Source: Clostridia bacterium | Lineage (GTDB): Bacteria > Bacillota > Clostridia > Lutisporales > Lutisporaceae | Direction: 5' to 3' | Assembly (NCBI GenBank): GCA_035628995.1 | Contig: DASPIR010000023.1 | Location: 558,001 to 622,000, forward strand | DNA length: 64,000 nucleotides | Shown: piece after piece, positions 34,272-42,039 of the stretch | Position numbering within the stretch: the first letter of the stretch is position 1 | How the letters are laid out: the number at the start of each line of letters is the position of its first letter | Made by a program: the position numbers and the translations under genes | The notes under the pieces: generated by a model | Databases searched by the model: none | What the model saw: the letters and a program-made list of their open reading frames with translations, nothing else | Told to the model about the DNA's origin: nothing

Positions 34272-34291
34272 GGATAGCAAATGCTATCCTT
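34270..34291. terminator. Terminator after NlpC/P60 gene
   Basis: A 10-bp stem (AAGGATAGCA with TGCTATCCTT) with a 2-nt centre and TTTATT after it. It overlaps the stop codon. Confidence 0.85.
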
Positions 34292-34294
34292 TTA

Positions 34295-34675
34295 TTATGC
34301 CCATATTTTCAATAACAGCAGCCATATTACCGCTGCCCAGATCATTATAATTACTATTCCCGAAATCCAATTGTCAGGCCTCTTCCCCTCGTATTTTTCC
34401 TCAGCCTCCTTTCTGCACTCCTCTAGAACTTCACCAGGAATGAGCTTTACCATAAGTCCTATGCCCAAAGGCAGCAATACTAAATCATCAATATATCCCA
34501 ATACAGGTATAAAATCCGGTATAAAATCAATAGGGCTAAGCGCATAGCCGATAATTACAGCCGCAAGGAGCTTTACATGCCATGGCGTTTCAGGTCTTCT
34601 GCAAGCGATATATATAGCCATTATATCCCTTTCTAACACTTTAGCCTTTGCTTTAAGTTCATCTATATACTTCAA
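34295..34675 (-). CDS. DUF1232 (YkvA-like) membrane protein
   Basis: The 126-residue protein carries the DUF1232 signature YALSPIDFIPDFIPVLGYID (about 45-64) and two to three hydrophobic segments, the last one (IVIIMIWAAVIWLLLLKIWA) at the C-terminus. The function is not known. It starts at TTG 34675, 8 nt after GGAGGGAG. It converges with the NlpC/P60 gene. Confidence 0.85.
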   Translation of the reverse strand: MKYIDELKAKAKVLERDIMAIYIACRRPETPWHVKLLAAVIIGYALSPIDFIPDFIPVLGYIDDLVLLPLGIGLMVKLIPGEVLEECRKEAEEKYEGKRPDNWISGIVIIMIWAAVIWLLLLKIWA

Positions 34676-34753
34676 CTTTTAATCTCCCTCCAAAAAGTAT
34701 TCATATCACTAATATGCAACTACTATTATAGTACAAAGAGCTAATATAAATAA

Positions 34754-34885
34754 GTAACAATTATTAGCTTTGAATATGGAGTTACCGAGTTTCCTGCAGA
34801 GACCGTAGAATATGAAGAGCTTGTGAGACTTGCTGACGCACGAATGTATAAAGAAAAGAAAAAGAACAAAAAACCTATCCAGTGA
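34754..34885 (+). pseudogene. Remnant of a GGDEF (diguanylate cyclase) gene, C-terminal end
   Basis: An open stretch of 43 codons between stops at 34751 and 34883 translates to VTIISFEYGVTEFP, then EELVRLADARMYKEKKKNK. This is the last part of a GGDEF domain (GVxxFP... ELLxxADxxMYxxK). There is no start codon or ribosome site and the GGDEF core is absent upstream, so only the 3' end of the gene survives. Its original terminator is retained just after the stop. Confidence 0.7.
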
Positions 34886-34898
34886 TGGATAGGTTTTT
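34869..34898. terminator. Bidirectional terminator
   Basis: A 12-bp stem (AAAAACCTATCC and its complement) with a 6-nt loop, shared by the GGDEF remnant and the zinc-ribbon gene. Confidence 0.88.
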
Positions 34899-34910
34899 AT
34901 TTTTAAATAT

Positions 34911-35624
34911 TTACTTCATCAGAAGCTCAATTTGAGTGTCACAACTTGGGCATACCCCAATAAAACTGTCATTCACATTGAAAAGTTCAAAAGCTTCGTT
35001 GCATTTGCTGCATTTTACCACACACTTTTTCATATACAGAAGAGTCCCAATGTACTTAACTTTGCTTCCTTTATACTTGTCAACAACCCTATCATATGCC
35101 TTACTTTCATTCTTGTCATACATAAGTTCGTTGCGAAGTGTTACAAACTTGATATTTTCTCCCTGAAGTGATTTCCTTTTTGACTCCATTTCCTTTATCT
35201 CTTCAGCTATCTCAAAAATCCTGTCCTGATTATAATTTATTTTCTGGCTAAGCTCGGTCAATATGTCAATGTTCTTGTGGTAATTAAAATACAAGCGGTA
35301 CGCTTCCATATAATTTTCCTGATAGTTGAAATCATTGTGACAGAATCTGCACTGTTCAGCCTCAGGTATATCGAATTTCTCAACATAGGTGTTGCCTAAG
35401 CTGTCGCAGTATGGGCATACAATAATATATATTCTGTCAACAAAGTTTTCCTTCTCTAATTCGGAAAATAACCTGTCATGCTCTTCATTTGTAAGGTCCA
35501 ACTGCTCTATGGATTTATCATACAGTACATCGTTCTCTTCATAAGTGACTAAGAGCTCCATGAACTTGTCGGCTTTAGCCTGTGGAAGCACCTTTTGCTG
35601 TTTGAGATACTCTATAAGATTCAT
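34911..35624 (-). CDS. Zinc-ribbon hypothetical protein
   Basis: A 237-residue protein with four CxxC knuckles: CPYC and CRFC (about 70 and 92), then CSKC and CPSC near the C-terminus (about 206 and 228). Each pair likely binds one zinc. Between them is a helical, coiled-coil-like region (about 120-165). I do not recognise the family. A GGGGGGG-AAG ribosome site precedes the ATG. The gene has a long structured leader (35646-35770). Confidence 0.75.
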   Translation of the reverse strand: MNLIEYLKQQKVLPQAKADKFMELLVTYEENDVLYDKSIEQLDLTNEEHDRLFSELEKENFVDRIYIIVCPYCDSLGNTYVEKFDIPEAEQCRFCHNDFNYQENYMEAYRLYFNYHKNIDILTELSQKINYNQDRIFEIAEEIKEMESKRKSLQGENIKFVTLRNELMYDKNESKAYDRVVDKYKGSKVKYIGTLLYMKKCVVKCSKCNEAFELFNVNDSFIGVCPSCDTQIELLMK

Positions 35625-35645
35625 TTTTCTTCCCCCCCTAGCTTT

Positions 35646-35770
35646 TATGCATTAAAGCATACATTAATTTGTCCATTCGATGAAGCGCAGCTTCATTGCT
35701 GACAGGCAATACCTTGCCTGGAAGGGACATATGGTTCAGAGATTTGCGGATTATGCAAACCCAGAGTGTA
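35646..35770 (-). ncRNA. Structured leader candidate upstream of zinc-ribbon gene
   Basis: The gap 35625-35895 holds nested dyads: TGTCC/GGACA (35670-35674 and 35725-35729) enclose two hairpins, ATGAAGC-GCA-GCTTCAT and AGGCAA-TACC-TTGCCT. A further TATGC/GCATA hairpin lies nearer the gene. This is a three-way-junction layout. It matches no riboswitch class that I recognise. Confidence 0.35.
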
Positions 35771-35859
35771 TTTACTAATTCTGTATTCTATAAATAATTA
35801 AAATATCCTTTAAGTAAAGCCTATGTTAATAAAAAAATTTAATGCATGCATGAAAAAAA

Positions 35860-35886
35860 GGAGATATCCGGAATACAGCTATCTCC
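35860..35886 (-). terminator. Terminator after LysM-GH18 gene
   Basis: A 7-bp stem (GGAGATA with TATCTCC) with a 13-nt loop and, on the minus strand, a run of seven Ts. Confidence 0.7.
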
Positions 35887-35895
35887 TCCTTGCCT

Positions 35896-37173
35896 TTATA
35901 ATATTTTTCTAACATCATACAAGGAACTAAGCACAAGCCAGTTCTGTGGGAAGTAACGGCCAATGGTCCAGTAGCTTGCCCCGCCTAAATTGTACTGATT
36001 CAGCAGTCTCATTTTTGCTTCTATGCTGCGTGCATCGTCAAACCATACAACATGTTGCTTGCCATTATTATCAAAATAGTTGAAGAATGGTGCTTGGGAT
36101 CTCATATCGTACTGAATTATTGCCCCTTCCCTCCTTGCCAGTTCCACAGCTGCAACATTTGAAATAGTTGCTGCCCTGCTCCCTGGCACATAAGGTATTA
36201 CCCAATCGTAGCCGTAATTCGGTATGCCCATAAAAATCTTCTGCCTCGGAATAGCTGTCACCGCATAGTTAAGGACTTTTCTCACTTCTGTAATTGGTGC
36301 TACCGCCAAAGGCGGTCCAAAGGTATAACCCCATTCATACGTCATAAGAATCACATGGTCTGTAAGCGCCCCATGCACGGGATAATCATGAGCTTCATAA
36401 AGCAATCCCTTCTGCTCTGCTGAGGTTTTGGGTGCTACTGCCGTAGTAAGTGAATACCCAAGAGGATCCAAACGACTCTTGAGTTTTCTTAGGAAATTGT
36501 TATAGTCTTCTCTGTTTTCAGGATAAATATATTCAAAGTCCACATCCAAACCCGAATAATTTTTTGTTCTCATATTGTTTATTACATTAGTAATTAATGT
36601 ATTCTGAACCTGTTCATTAGTCAGTATTGTCCTTGCCAGGTCGCTGTCAAACCCGCCGCCCGCCCGAAGATTTGTAATAACCATTAGCGGGGCAACCCTT
36701 GCTGCTCTTGCTGCCGTAATAATAGGCACATCATTAAGTGTCCCTATGCTCCCGTCGGGCCTGACCTCATAACTGAAAATACTTACATAAGTAAGGTAGG
36801 GCAGTGTTTTTCTCAATACATCCATATTAATGTTCGGGAATGTATATCCATTCACTTCAATAGTACCCAGCTTCTCTATGCCGGATGGTATTGTCAGTAC
36901 CATTCCAATACTGATTGCCGCTGGATTGGTGATTCTATTCGCCGCCTGTATAGCAGCCACTGTCGTCCCATACTGTCTCGCTATTGAATACAGCGACTCT
37001 CCTGCCTTGACAGTATGTTGCCTTGTCCCCACCATGACAACAATGGTTTGGCCTATTACCAGGCTTTTGGTGATGTCTATCTCATTGTCCGAAGCAATTT
37101 TCGCCACTGGTACCCCATATCGCCTTGAAATTGAGTATAAGCTGTCTCCCGCTTTCACAACATGAATAACCAA
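35896..37173 (-). CDS. LysM-GH18 glycosidase, SleL/YaaH type
   Basis: The 425-residue protein has two LysM repeats (about 2-47 and 52-97) that bind peptidoglycan, then a GH18 domain. The catalytic motif GLDVDFE gives Asp210, Asp212 and Glu214. Relatives are spore proteins that cut cortex fragments at germination as N-acetylglucosaminidases. As in YaaH, the LysM begins almost at the N-terminus and there is no signal peptide. The TTG at 37173 has GAGAGGTG 8 nt upstream, better than the ATG at 37221. Confidence 0.88.
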   Translation of the reverse strand: MVIHVVKAGDSLYSISRRYGVPVAKIASDNEIDITKSLVIGQTIVVMVGTRQHTVKAGESLYSIARQYGTTVAAIQAANRITNPAAISIGMVLTIPSGIEKLGTIEVNGYTFPNINMDVLRKTLPYLTYVSIFSYEVRPDGSIGTLNDVPIITAARAARVAPLMVITNLRAGGGFDSDLARTILTNEQVQNTLITNVINNMRTKNYSGLDVDFEYIYPENREDYNNFLRKLKSRLDPLGYSLTTAVAPKTSAEQKGLLYEAHDYPVHGALTDHVILMTYEWGYTFGPPLAVAPITEVRKVLNYAVTAIPRQKIFMGIPNYGYDWVIPYVPGSRAATISNVAAVELARREGAIIQYDMRSQAPFFNYFDNNGKQHVVWFDDARSIEAKMRLLNQYNLGGASYWTIGRYFPQNWLVLSSLYDVRKIL

Positions 37174-37274
37174 ATGCCATACACCTCTCAACCATATAAT
37201 ATAAAACACATATTCGAACATAGTATTCGTTATAGTATATGTTCCATTATATGGAATTGTTACTGTGAGGCATA

Positions 37275-38114
37275 TTATTTTTCGTTCACTTTTAAAGTCT
37301 TAAAAAGCAGCGGAGCTGCTATAGTAATCCAGAGCAGCAGTATAAGGTATCTAAAAAAATCAGAAATTAGAATCTCAGGCAAAGCACTCTTCAAAGCCAG
37401 TCTTAAAGCATAGGCTACAGCTAAACCAAAAGATACCTTGAATATCTGCTGAAGAAAGCTCGCTTTCTCCTCGAATTTAATAAAGCGCGGTTCTATTAGA
37501 TAGCCTATGAGCAGTCCGGTTAGAGCTCCGACTACTTTGTAATAATTGGCATCTTTAAATTCAAGCAATCCTATTAGTGCTAATGCAACTGCGATTATTA
37601 GTATGCTTTTATTCTTTTGCTTCCTTGATATCTCATAGACAGAGCTCCAGACAATTACCCAAACCACACCAATTATCATGCCCCCTGCCACATCCAAAGG
37701 AGTATGTACTCCAAGATAGAGTCTTGATATACCTACAAGTACTATTATCAATATCCCTATCATGTACAGCCAAGCACGCCTGAACTGCAGCATGAAAAAA
37801 AACCAGAGTGTTGTAGTATTCTGTGTGTGTCCGCTTGGGAAAGAATACCCTTCCGCCGTTTGAACTCTAAGTGACCTGATACCAGGTTCTCCTATAGGCC
37901 TTGGAATCTTCAAAAGATCCTTAACCCCACAATTGACAGTAGCACTTGTCAGTGTTAGAAAACCAAGCTTATAGCCCAGCTCTTTATCTATGCACCAATA
38001 GATTACTGCTGTGATAAACATAAAGAAAATGTCTTCCCCCATCATAGTAATCAATTGAAAAACAATGTCCAAGAAAGGATTTGAAAAAGACTGAATCAGC
38101 TTAATTAGCTCCAT
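37275..38114 (-). CDS. PAP2 family membrane phosphatase
   Basis: The 279-residue protein has about eight membrane segments and the three PAP2 signatures: KDLLKIPRP (K-x6-R-P), FPSGHTQ (P-S-G-H) and SRLYLGVHTPLD (S-R-x5-H-x3-D). It should dephosphorylate a lipid phosphate such as undecaprenyl pyrophosphate or phosphatidate; the substrate is not clear. The ATG at 38114 follows GGGGGAGTGG. Confidence 0.88.
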   Translation of the reverse strand: MELIKLIQSFSNPFLDIVFQLITMMGEDIFFMFITAVIYWCIDKELGYKLGFLTLTSATVNCGVKDLLKIPRPIGEPGIRSLRVQTAEGYSFPSGHTQNTTTLWFFFMLQFRRAWLYMIGILIIVLVGISRLYLGVHTPLDVAGGMIIGVVWVIVWSSVYEISRKQKNKSILIIAVALALIGLLEFKDANYYKVVGALTGLLIGYLIEPRFIKFEEKASFLQQIFKVSFGLAVAYALRLALKSALPEILISDFFRYLILLLWITIAAPLLFKTLKVNEK

Positions 38115-38251
38115 ATCCCACTCCCCCGCCCTAAATAAAATCAAAATAATTGTTTCTAATGTATATGAAGATTCTACAATACTTCTCCTGCCACATCAAC
38201 CGGTACCTTATATTTGGTACTTATTTTCATTTAATTACACTAGCAATAAAG

Positions 38252-38273
38252 AAATCCGGCTTATACCGGATTT
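38252..38273 (-). terminator. Terminator after MFS gene
   Basis: An 8-bp stem (AAATCCGG with CCGGATTT) and a 6-nt loop directly after the MFS stop codon; a T-rich tail follows on the minus strand. Confidence 0.75.
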
Positions 38274-39547
38274 TACATAGCTTTGTTTATTTGATTAACT
38301 ACCCTCCTGTTGCACCTCTCCCGTACAAAAAACGCAGAGCTTCCTGCGAACCTTGCAACAGCTACCACATAAAGTGATATGTATATATTTGAATGCCTAA
38401 GCATAAAATCTCCAAACAGCGGTGCTACTGAAAGGGTTACGCTGGTCATAGTTGCATGAACCGCTACATACATGAGCCTGTTCTTATCCGGGGCTGCTTC
38501 AAGCAGCGAACTTAAAATAGTAGTTGTAGTACCCGATGTAAAAAAGCCCATTATTATACCTGCTACCGTCAGCACATACAGATTGGGTGACCACGCATAC
38601 ATTATCGGAGTTGCAGCCATTCCTGTAGTAGCCAGGGCGATTGCATAACAGTTGCCCTTCTTTGTGATAAGCCTTTCCCAGTATCCATAGCTCATGAACA
38701 TTGCAATACCCGAGGATACATTTGATATAGTTATCCACGCCTCTGAAGCCCCCAGATACTTAATCTGATAAATACTGAAAAGCGGCCATCCCATCTGCCA
38801 GCCAAAATGAAACAGCATAGAACAGGATAGGAATAACACAAATCCTTTATTCTTGAAAATCTCTTGCAGTGAGCTCTTAACATCAATCTTTTCTGTTTCT
38901 ACCGTATTGTTTTCCTTGATTTTCATCAGAGCTGCTATTTCATAAATTCCTAACAGGAAGGCAGCCACAAAGAATACCTGGTATATTACAATCGCTTTGG
39001 AATCAGTACTTCCCAGTCGTTCTATTACTTGTCCCAGAATCAGTAATGAAATGAAGCTCACAAGAGCAGAATATTTATTCTTTGATGCTATTGCAAAAGC
39101 TCTGTCCTTCTCCTTAAAAGCTTCTGCGGCAAAATTCTGCAATGCTGTAGTAGAAACAGACTCAGGAAAATTCATAAAACCTGCTAGCAGTACAAATGCC
39201 AAAGGCTTATATTGATCAGGAATAAAGGGTACAAACGCAAAGCTTAAAATAAAAAGTCTGCTCAAGAAAAAGAATATACCGGTGACCTTCTTCTTGCTAA
39301 CAGCTCTGCTCATGAATACTATGCCAGGTATGATAGCAAATACCGCAACCATTCCCGGAAGAGCATTAAATAACGATACATGAAACTCTGATCCATTTAA
39401 TCTGAATATGAATTTTTGTGCAAAGGGTTTATACATATTAGTTACTATAGTGAACAATACCCCATTTAATACATAATATTTAATATTGTTCGCCAACAGT
39501 TTATCTCCTGCAACCCTGCCTTTGATGCTCTGATGACGTTCCTTCAA
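38273..39547 (-). CDS. Major facilitator superfamily transporter
   Basis: A 424-residue protein with about 12 hydrophobic segments and a central charged loop (about 200-225), the plan of MFS exporters. It starts with a TTG behind GGGGGTAAG. It lies 40 nt after a MarR-type regulator gene on the same strand, a pairing typical of drug or toxin efflux systems with local regulation. The substrate is unknown. Confidence 0.82.
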   Translation of the reverse strand: MKERHQSIKGRVAGDKLLANNIKYYVLNGVLFTIVTNMYKPFAQKFIFRLNGSEFHVSLFNALPGMVAVFAIIPGIVFMSRAVSKKKVTGIFFFLSRLFILSFAFVPFIPDQYKPLAFVLLAGFMNFPESVSTTALQNFAAEAFKEKDRAFAIASKNKYSALVSFISLLILGQVIERLGSTDSKAIVIYQVFFVAAFLLGIYEIAALMKIKENNTVETEKIDVKSSLQEIFKNKGFVLFLSCSMLFHFGWQMGWPLFSIYQIKYLGASEAWITISNVSSGIAMFMSYGYWERLITKKGNCYAIALATTGMAATPIMYAWSPNLYVLTVAGIIMGFFTSGTTTTILSSLLEAAPDKNRLMYVAVHATMTSVTLSVAPLFGDFMLRHSNIYISLYVVAVARFAGSSAFFVRERCNRRVVNQINKAM

Positions 39548-39586
39548 ACTACTTACCCCCTAACTGCAAAAAAATCTGCGTATCCG

Positions 39587-40018
39587 CTACAACTTGCTGC
39601 TCATCATTTCCAGATATGCAGTAAGCTTTATCTTATCATCTGCCTTCATTTCTTTGGTAACCTCTTCGAGATATGTACAACGCCTTGCTATGACTTCGCC
39701 GATAAGTTTAAATCCCTTATCCTCCACTTTAATCTTAATCGACCGTCTATCCTTGTTATCCCTTATCCTGGTTACCAGACAATTCTTCTCCATCCTGTCC
39801 ACTAGATATGTAATAGTACTTGGAGCCAGGAAAAGCTTGCTGCTAAGGTCTCCAATTGTAAGTTCGCCTTCATCCTCAAGGACCTGAAGCGCATCAAACT
39901 GCGGCGGAGTTATATTAAAGTCCTGAAGTATTTCCCTGCCTTTTTTCTTTATGTTGAAACATATAGTGCGGAGTAGAATTTCCATTTTCTCAATATTTAT
40001 TTCACTTGTTCGGTCCAT
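39587..40018 (-). CDS. MarR family transcription regulator
   Basis: The 143-residue protein has the MarR winged helix: ITPPQFDALQVLEDEGELTIGDLSSKL, then the recognition helix APSTITYLVDRMEKNCLV and the wing RIRDNKDRRS. Flanking helices form the dimer interface. It probably represses its own operon with the MFS gene and is released by a ligand. The ATG at 40018 fits the AGGGG site; the GTG at 40036 overlaps it. Confidence 0.88.
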   Translation of the reverse strand: MDRTSEINIEKMEILLRTICFNIKKKGREILQDFNITPPQFDALQVLEDEGELTIGDLSSKLFLAPSTITYLVDRMEKNCLVTRIRDNKDRRSIKIKVEDKGFKLIGEVIARRCTYLEEVTKEMKADDKIKLTAYLEMMSSKL

Positions 40019-40088
40019 TACTATTTCGCCCCTCACATCTTTCTACTCTCTTATATTTCGTGCCTCTAAGTATTATATGACTTTTTGT

Positions 40089-40132
40089 GGCAATAGGCAA
40101 TAGGTACGAGGTGCGAGGTGCGAGGTGCGGGG
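40089..40132. repeat. Heptamer array 6a (GGCAATA / GGTACGA / GGTGCGA units)
   Basis: Six units of 7 nt, each starting with GG: GGCAATA twice, GGTACGA, then GGTGCGA twice and GGTGCGG. The unit changes within one array while the 7-nt phase is kept. Confidence 0.92.
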
Positions 40133-40143
40133 AGTATGTTTTT

Positions 40144-40169
40144 GGGCTCGAGGCACGTGGCTCGTGGTT
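40144..40169. repeat. Heptamer array 6b (GGCTCGA / GGCACGT units)
   Basis: Three units, GGCTCGA, GGCACGT and GGCTCGT, then GG. Same orientation as array 6a. Confidence 0.85.
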
Positions 40170-40200
40170 AAGCATGCCTTTGAAGAAAAGTCATTTGTAT

Positions 40201-40236
40201 AATAGAAGCTCCAGTATCTCTACCGAAGCTTCTATT
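40201..40236. repeat. Hairpin inside the 40.1-40.3 kb element
   Basis: AATAGAAGCT (40201-40210) and AGCTTCTATT (40227-40236) enclose 16 nt. It is the core between arrays 6a/6b and 6c. Confidence 0.6.
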
Positions 40237-40282
40237 ACATTAATATCGTGCTTATATAAGTCCTTCGAAGCCCTTCTATAAT

Positions 40283-40312
40283 CCTCGAACCTCGAACCAC
40301 GTACCCCGCACC
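40283..40312. repeat. Heptamer array 6c, inverted relative to 6a/6b
   Basis: Units CCTCGAA, CCTCGAA, CCACGTA, CCCCGCA. On the opposite strand they read GGTGCGG, GGTACGT..., like array 6a. The array touches the stop codon of the GAPDH-like gene. Confidence 0.88.
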
Positions 40313-41565
40313 TATATCATATTCTTATCTACATATACAGTTAGTTTCCCAAGACAGTTGACATAGTTGCCGAACTCGTTGTCATACCACCCAAATATCT
40401 TTGCGTGTGTGACAGGCAAATTGATGTCCTGTGTAGTATCTATGCCATACTCCCTTAAGGTCTCTGCATAAAGCGGCAAAAATCCCGTTCTTGTATGTGT
40501 TTCATGCCCCTCGATAATAGCTGCTGCCTGGCATCCTATCAAATCAGAGGATACATTCTGCTCTTCGCTGAATATAAGAAGGTCTTTCTGGGCGCCTGCT
40601 GCTGCCTTCCTATAAATACTATTAATAAACTCTCTGTTTATCTTCGGATCTCCGGTTTCGTTCAAGTCGGTCTGAAAGGTTATGTTTAACGAAATAAGTG
40701 ATACCGTACTTGTAGGCACCCTTACCGAGTCAGCCATAAACCCTACCTTCTTGATTTCGGGGAGTATCTCTTCCAAAGCAATGGCAGCGCCTGTTGTTGT
40801 AGGAATAATATTGTTGAATACTGACCTGTTTCGCCTAAGATCCTTGGTGCCTGCTTCAGGAGCCGCATCCAGTATGTTTTGATTGTTTGTAGCAGAATGC
40901 ACTGTAGACATTGATGCAGTTATTATCTTCGAAGTCTCTTCTGTCTCCAAAAGGGGCTTGATCATATGCGCCAACCCTGTTGTAGTACAGCTTGCCGCTG
41001 ACAAAATGTGATGCTTTGCCGGGTCATAGCTCGCATGGTTTACACCGTATACAAACAATGCACTGTCATCAGGCATCTTTTGTGAGGAATCCTTTATCTT
41101 AAAAGGAGCACTTGCAATTACTTTCTCAGCCCCTGCCTCCAAATGGCCTCTGATGCTTCCCCTTGGGTTATCAGCAGGCTGTGCCGGGTCTAAAAATACG
41201 CCGGTGCAATCTACAACCAATCTTACTCCTTCTTTTGCCCAATCTATATTCCTTGGATTTCGTTCCTTTTTTAGTATCTTAACAGTAATACCATTCATTT
41301 CAAGAATACATTCAGCTTCATCCAATACCTTAACATCACAGGAGTTACCTGTGTATCCATACAGAAACCGATCAAGAGAACCGTAGGTGGAATCTGTAGT
41401 AAGATAACGAATAATGTCTTCAACCTTCCGGCCTACTTCACGTCCGGCATTTATTACTATTCCGTCAAAATGCCTTAAATTAAGATGATTCCATAGTGTA
41501 AGCTTACCTATTCTGCCTACTCCGTTTATACCAAGCAATCTTTTGCTTTTTAAAGGTACATTCAT
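40312..41565 (-). CDS. Divergent long glyceraldehyde-3-phosphate dehydrogenase family protein
   Basis: The 417-residue protein has the GAPDH plan: NAD-binding INGVGRIG near residue 13, the active-site segment AASCTTTGLAH, STVHSATNNQ, NIIPTTTGAA, RVPTSTVSL and the terminal WYDNEFGNY. It is 80 residues longer than the usual enzyme and departs from the standard SNASCTTN (here SAASCTTT). It may be a paralogue with another aldehyde substrate or cofactor preference. No glycolytic neighbours are present. The stop codon coincides with the edge of a heptamer array. Confidence 0.85.
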   Translation of the reverse strand: MNVPLKSKRLLGINGVGRIGKLTLWNHLNLRHFDGIVINAGREVGRKVEDIIRYLTTDSTYGSLDRFLYGYTGNSCDVKVLDEAECILEMNGITVKILKKERNPRNIDWAKEGVRLVVDCTGVFLDPAQPADNPRGSIRGHLEAGAEKVIASAPFKIKDSSQKMPDDSALFVYGVNHASYDPAKHHILSAASCTTTGLAHMIKPLLETEETSKIITASMSTVHSATNNQNILDAAPEAGTKDLRRNRSVFNNIIPTTTGAAIALEEILPEIKKVGFMADSVRVPTSTVSLISLNITFQTDLNETGDPKINREFINSIYRKAAAGAQKDLLIFSEEQNVSSDLIGCQAAAIIEGHETHTRTGFLPLYAETLREYGIDTTQDINLPVTHAKIFGWYDNEFGNYVNCLGKLTVYVDKNMI

Positions 41566-41762
41566 ATAACCACTCCTTACTAGGTGAATTTGAAATTAAA
41601 ACATCCATTTTTCAAAATACCGTTAATCAATTATCACATTAATTCTATCATATAGCACATTGCTTTTCAAAACCCAATTTATGCATATCATTCCCTTATT
41701 ACCGCTTATTGTGCTATATCATTGAATTAATACTGTATGGTATAAATATCAATTGGGATAAA

Positions 41763-42021
41763 GCATTAACTTTGTATATCAGCGAACACTTATAAGTCTT
41801 TGGGTAACAGAATAGAGCTTGATACGTAGGAAAATCCGTAAGGTTTACGTGATGTAAACCTAGCACATACCATGATGTGGGCTACGCCCACTACTAGATG
41901 TAACCTTTTGCTTATGCAAAAGCTTTGGACGTTGGGTTTATGTGCGTTAGGATTTTACAAGTATCGAGCTCTAATTCTGTCCAAAGCTTATACTGTGTGA
42001 GTCGATATACAAAGTTAATGC
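41763..42021. mobile_element. MITE-like element, 259 bp
   Basis: The element starts and ends with perfect 18-bp terminal inverted repeats (GCATTAACTTTGTATATC and its complement). Similarity between the arms continues imperfectly for about 80-100 nt on each side. The centre holds three more hairpins (GGTTTAC/GTAAACC, GTGGGC/GCCCAC, CTTTTGC/GCAAAAG). It has no coding frame. It fills most of the 474-nt gap between the GAPDH-like and PPDK-like genes. No clear target-site duplication was seen. The rest of the gap (41566-41762) shows nothing I can name. Confidence 0.75.
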
Positions 42022-42039
42022 AGTTATTTTGCATAGATA

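Noticed and set aside
35640-35895. Cyclic-di-GMP (GEMM) riboswitch before the zinc-ribbon gene
   Set aside because: The region has a three-way junction, but the GGCAAACC and GGGACGCAAAGC-type conserved stretches are not found.
41763-42021. Integron attC site
   Set aside because: The ends GCATTAAC/GTTAATGC do not fit the RYYYAAC/GTTRRRY core sites, no cassette gene follows and no integrase is near.
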